Below, in pieces: positions 1-5,059 of a DNA stretch of 7,061 nt; position 1 is the stretch's first letter, and each line of letters opens with the position of its first letter. This DNA is from Bacillota bacterium (GTDB lineage Bacteria; Bacillota; Clostridia; Peptostreptococcales; Anaerovoracaceae). The notes below the pieces were generated by a model. It saw only the letters and a program-made list of their open reading frames with translations. It was not told the DNA's origin and did no database searches. A program made the position numbers and the translations under genes. The stretch is from assembly GCA_029219125.1 (NCBI GenBank), contig JAQXSU010000024.1, forward strand, positions 1 through 7,061. The letters are read 5' to 3'.

Positions 1-967
1 ACACATGCGGCTGGACGGCAACCGGTACGCCCGGACCCGTGCGGATTCGCTTCTTCCATATGAAACATTTTTTACGACTTCGCCGCTGCTGAATTACGAC
101 AGCGGATTTCCCATGGAGTATCAGTTCAACAAAGTCTTCAACCTGAAGCTTGCTGCGGACTGTGTGGACCGGCTGGTGATCCGGCCCGGTGAGACCTTTT
201 CGTTCTGGCAGTCCGTGCGCCATGCGGACCGGGATGTGCCGTACAAGGACGGTCTGAATCTGCAGGACGGGGAGATCACCGGCAGTTACGGCGGCGGACT
301 CTGCCAGCTTTCCACCATGCTCTTCTGGCTGTTTCTCCACACACCGCTGACGGTGACGGAACGTCATGCCCACGGGCTTGAGCAGTTTCCGCCTACGACC
401 CATGACCTGCCTGTCGGGACGGATGCCACCATCAGTGAAGGTTGGCTGGATCTGAAGGTTCGCAACGACACGCCGCAGACCTGGCAGCTTTCGGTGAATT
501 TTGACGAGGAAAACATGTACGGTGCCATCCGGTGTAATGAGCCGGCTACCGAGCTCTTCGAGGTGTACAACAGCAGCGTTTCCTATTTGTCCGATCCCGA
601 CGCACCCGACCGGACGCTGCAGCGGGCCACGGTTAACCGGCGCCGCCTGCGCCAGCCGGGTATCCTTCAGGACGACCGTCTGCTTTATGTGAATGAGTGC
701 CAGATCGGATATCCGGTGCCGGAAGCAGGGGCAGCTGGTGTGAATGCACCGGCAGGAGCTGTCGGGGCGGAGGTGAAAGTTCCCGGGGCGGGCTCAGAAG
801 CTGCCGGATCGGAGGCAACGGAAAGAACAGACGAAAGGAAAGTCGTGCATGTGGAGAAAGTACAACTGCACGACCGGAAAGCACCAGTGCATGTGGAAAA
901 AGTGCAAATGCACGACTTGAAAGCATCGACACGCGCAGAAGAAGCGTGCATCAGAAGGGTAGACTAA
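1..967 (+). CDS. vanW: VanW family protein, 5' end outside the window
   Basis: This is a VanW-family protein (accessory gene of vanB- and vanG-type glycopeptide-resistance clusters; biochemical role unknown). The reading frame is open from the window edge. The first ATG at 5 gives 320 residues, but known VanW proteins have several dozen residues before the matching part, so the true start is probably upstream. Visible family features, numbered from that ATG, are LPYETFF (17-23), the segment VIRPGETFSFW (58-68), the signature GSYGGGLCQLS (93-103), and TERHAHG (118-124). The family core ends near residue 237. It is followed by an Ala/Gly/Glu-rich tail (about 240-275) and four heptads, HVEKVQL / HDRKAPV / HVEKVQM / HDLKAST (282-309), which I do not recall in VanW relatives. 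I see no signal peptide, but the N-terminus is missing. The stop lies four bases before the next gene, so the two are probably co-transcribed. The family call is firm; the function is not. Confidence 0.87.
   Translation, partial: HMRLDGNRYARTRADSLLPYETFFTTSPLLNYDSGFPMEYQFNKVFNLKLAADCVDRLVIRPGETFSFWQSVRHADRDVPYKDGLNLQDGEITGSYGGGLCQLSTMLFWLFLHTPLTVTERHAHGLEQFPPTTHDLPVGTDATISEGWLDLKVRNDTPQTWQLSVNFDEENMYGAIRCNEPATELFEVYNSSVSYLSDPDAPDRTLQRATVNRRRLRQPGILQDDRLLYVNECQIGYPVPEAGAAGVNAPAGAVGAEVKVPGAGSEAAGSEATERTDERKVVHVEKVQLHDRKAPVHVEKVQMHDLKASTRAEEACIRRVD
846..929 (+). repeat. Four tandem 21-bp repeats in the vanW 3' end
   Basis: The tetramer TGCA recurs at 846, 867, 888 and 909, exactly 21 bases apart. 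Units 1 and 3 are close copies, as are units 2 and 4, so the array also reads as two 42-bp units. Because 21 is a multiple of three, it encodes 7-residue repeats in the VanW tail. Units alternate in orientation in part: GTCGTGCA (842-849) is the exact inverse of TGCACGAC (867-874), and GTGCAT (887-892) is the inverse of ATGCAC (908-913). The RNA could therefore form two small hairpins just before the ligase gene. A more degenerate unit may precede 846. Confidence 0.8.
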
Positions 968-971
968 GAAT

Positions 972-2144
972 ATGAAAAAACATCTTGCGCTCCTCTTCGG
1001 AGGGTGTTCCAGTGAATATGAAATTTCTCTGCAGTCAGCCGCCGGCGTTCTGCGCCAGCTCTGCGGCGACGCATTTCTGAATCAATACAAAATCATACCC
1101 ATCGGCATTACCCGCAGCGGACGCTGGCTCCGCTGCTGTCAGCCGCTGTCCTCCCTGCTCCTGCAGCTGGAGTCTGACACCTGGCATCTGGATTCCGGCT
1201 GCATGCCTGCGGTCTTATCGCCCTGCCGGGATGATGAAAAATGGTCCGGTCTCCTGACCTTCCATCCGGACGGCTCCGTAGAGCACACTCGCCTGGATCT
1301 GGCATTTCCGGTCCTTCACGGCCGCAACGGGGAAGACGGCCGTCTCCAGGGACTCATCGAACTGGCCGGCATCCGCCTCATCGGCTGCGGCTCCCTTTCC
1401 TCCGCGCTCTGCATGGACAAATACCGTGCGCACCAGCTTGCCGCAGCCGCCGGCGTCTCCGTTCCGGCGGCGGTTACTGTGCGTCTGGAAGACTGCGTGC
1501 AGGGAGGCGACAGTACGAACAGAACCGCACAAAGATGCGGCATAGATGGTCGCAGTTGTGCAGACCGAAGTATGCGAATCAGCAGTCTGGATACCGATGC
1601 CCTTCTCACCCTGACCAGCGGGCTGACCTATCCGCTGTTCGTAAAGCCGGTGAAAGAAGGTTCTTCCCACGGCATCGCCCGCATCACGCGGCCCGCTCAG
1701 CTGGCGGATGCCGTGATGGCGGCCTTCGCGTTTGACGACGAAGTTATCGTCGAAGAATCCATCAACGGATTTGAGGTGGGATGCGCGGTGATGGACGACG
1801 GACAGGGCGGTCTGCTGACCGGGCGGGTGGATGAAATCGAACTGCTGGCGGAAGGCTTCTTCGACTATCATAAAAAATATGACGCCGTAGATTCCCGCAT
1901 CCACACCCCCGCTCGGATTGATCCTGTGACGGAGGCTCTGATCGCCGAAACGGCGCGTACCATCTACCGGGCCCTGGACTGCCGCGGCTTCGCCCGCGTG
2001 GACATGTTCCTGACACCGACCCGTGAAATCGTCTTCAACGAAGTGAACACCATCCCCGGCATGACCGCACACAGCCGATTCCCGAAAATGCTGGAGAGCG
2101 CCGGCATCACCTTCACCGGCATGCTGGACCGGCTGCTGGCGTGA
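972..2144 (+). CDS. vanG: VanG-like D-alanyl-D-serine / D-alanyl-D-alanine ligase
   Basis: This ATP-grasp ligase joins D-alanine to a second D-amino acid for the peptidoglycan stem. From memory it resembles VanG more than ordinary Ddl, for example in IIPIGITRSG (41-50), HGRNGEDG (116-123), LSSALCMDK (142-150) and INGFEVGCAV (264-273). Active-site residues are present: E15, the ATP-binding lysines K150 and K225, EGSS (229-232), KKY (301-303) in the omega loop, D344, and NEVNT (356-360). The KKY tyrosine argues against a D-lactate ligase; D-Ser versus D-Ala cannot be decided by eye. At 390 residues it is about 40 longer than VanG, mostly through an insert at residues 173-206. The ATG at 972 follows the vanW stop by four bases; AAGGG at 955-959 is a weak, distant ribosome site, so translational coupling is likely. 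No vanXY or vanT follows. It could instead be the housekeeping Ddl of this organism. Confidence 0.88.
   Translation: MKKHLALLFGGCSSEYEISLQSAAGVLRQLCGDAFLNQYKIIPIGITRSGRWLRCCQPLSSLLLQLESDTWHLDSGCMPAVLSPCRDDEKWSGLLTFHPDGSVEHTRLDLAFPVLHGRNGEDGRLQGLIELAGIRLIGCGSLSSALCMDKYRAHQLAAAAGVSVPAAVTVRLEDCVQGGDSTNRTAQRCGIDGRSCADRSMRISSLDTDALLTLTSGLTYPLFVKPVKEGSSHGIARITRPAQLADAVMAAFAFDDEVIVEESINGFEVGCAVMDDGQGGLLTGRVDEIELLAEGFFDYHKKYDAVDSRIHTPARIDPVTEALIAETARTIYRALDCRGFARVDMFLTPTREIVFNEVNTIPGMTAHSRFPKMLESAGITFTGMLDRLLA
1483..1591 (+). other. In-frame 102-bp insertion inside the ligase gene, bounded by direct repeats
   Basis: The heptamer GTCTGGA occurs at 1483-1489 and again at 1585-1591, 102 bases (34 codons) apart. 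Removing one repeat plus the intervening DNA would restore a linker (V164 to P221) of about 24 residues, close to what I recall for VanG. The inserted codons include AGA, CGA and ATA and have about 55% G/C at third positions, against about 85% in a preceding stretch (22 of 26 codons). Inside it are a small hairpin, CCGCA (1525-1529) with TGCGG (1536-1540), and an inverted pair near the ends, GACTGC (1491-1496) with GCAGTC (1582-1587). The encoded residues are polar and Arg/Ser/Cys-rich, probably a surface loop. Confidence 0.6.
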
Positions 2145-2196
2145 GAAAAAGAGGCGGCTTGCAGCAAGTCGAAATTCTGAAAAATGTTAAGACACG

Positions 2197-2240
2197 AAAA
2201 AATGACGCAAATCCGGCTCCAGCCTCCGGGTTTGCGTCAT
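2197..2240 (-). terminator. Strong hairpin with T-run on the minus strand
   Basis: Bases 2202-2216 pair with 2226-2240: 15 pairs including one G-T, with a 9-base loop. On the minus strand the stem is followed by six T (2197-2202), the form of a Rho-independent terminator for leftward transcripts such as that of the gene at 2502-3347. It is also the left end of the inverted-repeat element. Confidence 0.65.
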
Positions 2241-2433
2241 CACATTCTTTATCCAGGTAGAAAAAGCAGCTTGTTTGTCCCTCCAACTACGTAAACATGT
2301 ATTTATTTTACATTTATTCCATTCTATCCATGTTCCAGAGGGATGAAGGTGCTTTAATCTCATAGGAATCCAACCGAAATTTGAAATTCCATGACGCAAA
2401 TATGCTTTGAATTTCTTCATTTGCGTCATTTTT
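2198..2433. mobile_element. MITE-like element with perfect 15-bp terminal inverted repeats
   Basis: The gap between the ligase gene and the next gene (2145-2501) is mostly this element. Its left end, AAAAATGACGCAAAT (2198-2212), is the exact inverse of its right end, ATTTGCGTCATTTTT (2419-2433). Each end also folds on itself, because ATGACGCAAA occurs again near each terminus, giving four copies of the arm. The interior is AT-rich (19/60 GC at 2281-2340). No transposase and no clear target-site duplication are visible. A minus-strand reading frame of 80 codons (2429 to 2187) starts with the ATG in the right arm but has no ribosome site. The element could be a non-autonomous mobile repeat, or two terminators that arose by duplication. 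Outside it, 2145-2197 and 2434-2501 show nothing convincing. Confidence 0.55.
2391..2433 (+). terminator. Hairpin with T-run on the plus strand
   Basis: ATGACGCAAAT (2391-2401) pairs perfectly with ATTTGCGTCAT (2419-2429) across a 17-base loop. Five T (2429-2433) follow on the plus strand. It would terminate transcripts coming from vanW and the ligase gene, and it shares its arm sequence with the hairpin at 2202-2240. Confidence 0.6.
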
Positions 2434-2501
2434 CATGTTCCGGTTCTTTCTTCCCAGTCTTTCCAGAGTCGCACGACCGCTATACGTGGAAATGCTATTT
2501 T

Positions 2502-3347
2502 CTATCTCACTGTTTTCCTCTGTTTAGGATATCGAATCAAAGTTTGAAGCTGGCTTTCTATGATTTCCGAGATTGCCTCCATATCAATTGTTCCGTTGCA
2601 GTCATCCGCAGTAATGATCAGATTCACCCCTGGCGTAATTCCCATCCAGAAATAAAACATCATCTTCTTCATCCATTTGTTTACATATTTGATGTCATCC
2701 AGTTTGCCCAAATGCTCCCAATATTTTTTGCTGCCGTCAGGCATATCAAAAATAAAATCCGCAATCACCATATCTGGAATACCAAATAGTTTTTTCGCTT
2801 GATCCGCCTCTTCCGACATTCCATGCTTCCAGGAAAGCGGTTCCCCATATCGGTATGGAATTCCATACCCGTCAAGGCTCATGGATAAAATGACTTCTCC
2901 TTTGGAATCCCTGCCCTCACCCTCCGGTGTTTTGTGACGGATCTTCCCACCATACCCGATTATACCATCATCAGAAAGCCGGTTGCTGTACTTTCTTTCC
3001 AGCATTTTTACCATCTGATTTCGATATACCTTTGGAAGCGTCGAAACAATTTTCTCATCCGTGTAAGGCAGGTACCTCTGCAGTATGTAATTCTGACACT
3101 GGAGATTTTTCTCGATTGTCTGCACCTTCTTCTCCAGGAAGCGCCGTAAAGCCAGCTTTTCTGCCAGTCGATCCTGGAAGCGGATATATTTTTCTGCACC
3201 TTCCGGTGGTCTGTAGTAGAGGTTTCTTCCATGATTTCCTGTCCGCAGTCCACCCTCCGGCAGGTTTCTGAGTTCTTTCTTGCATTTCGCCAGCTGCAGC
3301 CGTTCCAGCTCCATGTCGGCGAGAAGGGAATGAATGAAATTTCGCAT
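2502..3347 (-). CDS. Uncharacterised protein with a PD-(D/E)XK nuclease-like C-terminal domain
   Basis: I recognise the type but know no name: a protein recurring as hypothetical in Lachnospiraceae and relatives. It has 281 residues. The N-terminal half is charged and helical (Leu/Lys/Glu-rich, about 5-30 and 55-90, probably coiled coil). The C-terminal half reads like a PD-(D/E)XK-type fold: SKGEVI (148-153, candidate E151), YGIPYRY (161-167), ADF (196-198, candidate D197), YWEHLGK (209-215, candidate E211), then GITPGVNLIIT (236-246) as a late strand. The E-x-K pattern is not canonical, so nuclease activity is inference. AAAGGAG (3356-3362) sits eight bases before the ATG, a good start. GC is about 40%, far below the flanking genes, suggesting acquisition. 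No signal peptide or membrane segment is seen. No clear promoter is seen; TAGAAT (3395-3390) lacks a good -35 partner. Confidence 0.8.
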   Translation of the reverse strand: MRNFIHSLLADMELERLQLAKCKKELRNLPEGGLRTGNHGRNLYYRPPEGAEKYIRFQDRLAEKLALRRFLEKKVQTIEKNLQCQNYILQRYLPYTDEKIVSTLPKVYRNQMVKMLERKYSNRLSDDGIIGYGGKIRHKTPEGEGRDSKGEVILSMSLDGYGIPYRYGEPLSWKHGMSEEADQAKKLFGIPDMVIADFIFDMPDGSKKYWEHLGKLDDIKYVNKWMKKMMFYFWMGITPGVNLIITADDCNGTIDMEAISEIIESQLQTLIRYPKQRKTVR

Positions 3348-3434
3348 TACAATGACTCCTTTCGAGATTTTTTGCCGGGTTCACGGGTTATTCTACACCA
3401 TGCCCCCTGTCGAAATTTGTCATTTCCTGTTTCT

Positions 3435-3523
3435 TCGCAAAATATTTTTTCCCGGCTCTCGCATGCAAGCCGTCTTTCGCATCCCTCCCGGTCAATCGGC
3501 TCGCAGGTGAATCGGCTCTCGCA
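3435..3523 (-). repeat. Five TGCGA motifs spaced alternately 18 and 24 bases
   Basis: On the plus strand TCGCA starts at 3435, 3459, 3477, 3501 and 3519, giving spacings of 24, 18, 24 and 18, a 42-base period. Three of the copies sit in a longer shared core, CGGCT(CT)CGCA. The array lies between the end of ung and the start of the gene at 3347. All spacings are multiples of six, so the motif stays in one minus-strand frame, as in a decayed coding repeat. Outside the core the units match poorly. Confidence 0.35.
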
Positions 3524-3548
3524 CCTCTCCCGAAGGTGTGAACCGGCG

Positions 3549-4220
3549 CTACTGGCTGAGCCGCCAGTTGACCGGCTCCATGCCGGAAAGCTCCAGGAAC
3601 CGATTGGTCTTGCTGAAGTACCCACCGCCAAAAAAGCCGTTATATGCCGACAGCGGACTCGGATGGGCCCCGCTGAGAATAAAATGCTGCGGACCTGTGA
3701 TCAGCGCTTCCTTGGAGCGGGCATTGGCACCCCAGAGAATGAATACCACAGGCTCCGGCCGCTCATTCAGCTTGCGGATCACCGCATCCGTAAACTGCTC
3801 CCATCCCCGTCCGCGGTGGGAATTGGCCAGCCCCCGGCGCACCGTCAGAACCGTGTTCAAAAGCAGCACCCCCTGCTTCGCCCAGTCCACCAGATATCCG
3901 TGTCCGGCCGGCGGGATGCCCAGATCGTCCTCCAGCTCTTTGTAGATATTCACCAGCGACGGCGGAATCTTCACGCCACGCTGCACAGAAAAACACATGC
4001 CATGGGCCTGCCCCGGTTCATGATACGGATCCTGCCCCAGAATCACCACCCGAACTGCGTCATAGTCCGCATAACGCAGCGCATTGAAGATATCCTCCTT
4101 CGGCGGATAAATGGTCTGACTGGCATACTCCTCCTCCAGAAAACTCTCCAGTTTCCGGAAATATTCCTTCTCAAATTCACCAGCCAGCACCTGGTCCCAT
4201 TGATTTCCGATCTGCTGCAT
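3549..4220 (-). CDS. ung: Uracil-DNA glycosylase, family 1
   Basis: This enzyme removes uracil from DNA as the first step of base-excision repair in the cytoplasm. From the chosen start it has 223 residues, the normal family length. The water-activating motif GQDPYH (62-67, catalytic D64) and the second active-site motif HPSPLSA (186-192, H186) are both intact, as are PPSLVNIYKEL (86-96) and LLLNTVLTV (119-127). The frame is open further upstream to 4319. The ATG at 4220 is preferred because AAGGGAGA (4228-4235) lies seven bases before it, the upstream extension shows no family similarity, and the promoter -10 at 4271-4266 falls inside that extension. It is divergently transcribed from the operon starting at 4373. 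No convincing terminator follows the stop; a 5-bp stem (3522-3526 with 3534-3538) is weak. Confidence 0.96.
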   Translation of the reverse strand: MQQIGNQWDQVLAGEFEKEYFRKLESFLEEEYASQTIYPPKEDIFNALRYADYDAVRVVILGQDPYHEPGQAHGMCFSVQRGVKIPPSLVNIYKELEDDLGIPPAGHGYLVDWAKQGVLLLNTVLTVRRGLANSHRGRGWEQFTDAVIRKLNERPEPVVFILWGANARSKEALITGPQHFILSGAHPSPLSAYNGFFGGGYFSKTNRFLELSGMEPVNWRLSQ

Positions 4221-4227
4221 CTCGTGC

Positions 4228-4235
4228 TCTCCCTT
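4228..4235 (-). promoter_or_regulatory. Ribosome binding site that fixes the ung start
   Basis: AAGGGAGA on the minus strand lies seven bases before the ATG at 4220. No comparable site precedes the longer frame beginning at 4319. Confidence 0.75.
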
Positions 4236-4265
4236 CAAAATTCCGTCTTTTTCTTCTACATATAT

Positions 4266-4295
4266 ATTATATCTTCTGTCCCCCTGACGGGGCAA
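4266..4295 (-). promoter_or_regulatory. Sigma-A promoter of ung
   Basis: On the minus strand TTGCCC (4295-4290) and a perfect TATAAT (4271-4266) are separated by 18 bases. Transcription should start near 4259, about 39 bases before the ung ATG. The spacer holds a small palindrome, CCCC (4281-4284) with GGGG (4289-4292). Confidence 0.75.
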
Positions 4296-4344
4296 CCGAT
4301 TTTTCGCGCTTCCCCGCAAAAAACAGGGATGAATTCGTTGCCCC
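4289..4344. promoter_or_regulatory. Inverted repeat shared by the two divergent promoters
   Basis: GGGGCAAC (4289-4296) and GTTGCCCC (4337-4344) are exact inverses separated by 40 bases. Each contains the -35 hexamer of one promoter. They could be paired operator half-sites or simply two similar -35 regions. Confidence 0.35.
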
Positions 4345-4366
4345 CTGCCCGTCTTTCGTGTATAAT
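4338..4366 (+). promoter_or_regulatory. Sigma-A promoter of the DUF6873-like / radical SAM operon
   Basis: TTGCCC (4338-4343) and TATAAT (4361-4366) are separated by exactly 17 bases. The expected transcription start, six to eight bases after the -10, coincides with the ATG at 4373. Confidence 0.8.
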
Positions 4367-4372
4367 GTTAAA

Positions 4373-5059
4373 ATGAGCAAAATTTATGTTTCACACCGAG
4401 CACAGCCGGTTCTCATCACCTGGCTGCAGAATGCCGGTCATACCGTAGTGCTTTGCGGCACAGGAACACCGCTGTCGGTGGATCCGGCCATCTGCCACCA
4501 TCCGGATCTGCTCCACTGCAGTCTGGGGCCGAGCCGGCCGGTGTTCCACGGAGCCGCCTCCCGTCTGGGGGAGCGATATCCGGCCGATGCCATTTATAAT
4601 GCCTGCTGTACCGGCAGATATTTCATACACAAACTGAAATGCACCGATCCGCAGCTTCTCGACTTGGCAAAATCCGCAGGGCTGACTCTGATTGACGTCC
4701 CTCAGGGTTACACCCGCTGCAGCTGCCTTCCGGTGAATGAAAACTCCATCATCACGGCAGATCAGGGGATTCTGCGTGCCTGCCGCCGCGCCGGCCTCCA
4801 GTGCCTGGAGGCCGGGCCGGGCTTCGTCCGGCTCCCAGGATACCCGTACGGGTTCCTGGGCGGCGCGGCAGGAAGAGTTGGCAATACGATTCTGTTCCAT
4901 GGCAATCTGGATGCTCATCCGGACGGGCCCCGCATCCGGGCATTCATCGAAGAGCGGGGCCTTCGGTGCGTGGATTTTGAGGAGTTTCCGCTGACCGACA
5001 TCGGCTCCGTCATCGAAGAGCCTCTGACCGAAAGTGAAAATGCACAGGAGAGCATATGA
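4373..5059 (+). CDS. DUF6873-like protein (possible guanidine-modifying-enzyme fold), leaderless start
   Basis: This 228-residue soluble protein has unknown function. I tentatively place it in the DUF6873 family, described as having the fold of guanidine-modifying enzymes (amidinotransferases, arginine deiminases); this is from memory and unproven. Conserved-looking segments are HHPD (42-45), DVPQGYTRCSCLPV (108-121), SIITADQGI (125-133), LPGYPYGFLGGAAG (154-167) and HGNLDAHPD (176-184), with H182 and the 116/118 cysteines as candidate functional residues. A GTG at 4358 is in frame but lies partly upstream of the -10 box, so the ATG at 4373 is the only sensible start. It has no ribosome site, and the promoter places transcription onset at about the same base. 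Its stop overlaps the start of the radical SAM gene (ATGA, 5056-5059), so the two are translationally coupled. No membrane segment or signal peptide is seen. Confidence 0.8.
   Translation: MSKIYVSHRAQPVLITWLQNAGHTVVLCGTGTPLSVDPAICHHPDLLHCSLGPSRPVFHGAASRLGERYPADAIYNACCTGRYFIHKLKCTDPQLLDLAKSAGLTLIDVPQGYTRCSCLPVNENSIITADQGILRACRRAGLQCLEAGPGFVRLPGYPYGFLGGAAGRVGNTILFHGNLDAHPDGPRIRAFIEERGLRCVDFEEFPLTDIGSVIEEPLTESENAQESI

Noticed and set aside
842..929. CRISPR array
   Set aside because: The 21-bp units are contiguous with no unique spacers and lie inside a coding frame.
1215..2072. Long open frame on the minus strand, opposite the ligase gene
   Set aside because: It is a by-product of high GC in the ligase gene; it has no family match, and the plus-strand product has all expected active-site residues.
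2460..2492. Stem TTTCCA (2460-2465) with TGGAAA (2487-2492) and a nested GTCG/CGAC as a terminator
   Set aside because: The stem is short and interrupted and has no T-run on either strand.
2391..2789. Plus-strand frame of 132 codons starting in the right arm of the inverted-repeat element
   Set aside because: It has no ribosome site and runs antisense to the end of the nuclease-like gene.
3408..3414. TGTCGAA, matching a Spo0A box, upstream of the gene at 2502-3347
   Set aside because: A 7-base match is expected by chance about once in a window this size, and no good promoter is placed around it.
4221..4319. Longer ung frame beginning at 4319
   Set aside because: The extension lies across the promoter -10, lacks a ribosome site and adds 33 residues with no family match.
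4358..4372. GTG start at 4358 for the DUF6873-like gene
   Set aside because: It lies before the -10 box and so would not be in the transcript; the ATG at 4373 begins the family-like sequence.
3231..4376. Long open frame on the plus strand opposite ung
   Set aside because: It runs antisense through ung and across both promoters and has no recognisable domain.
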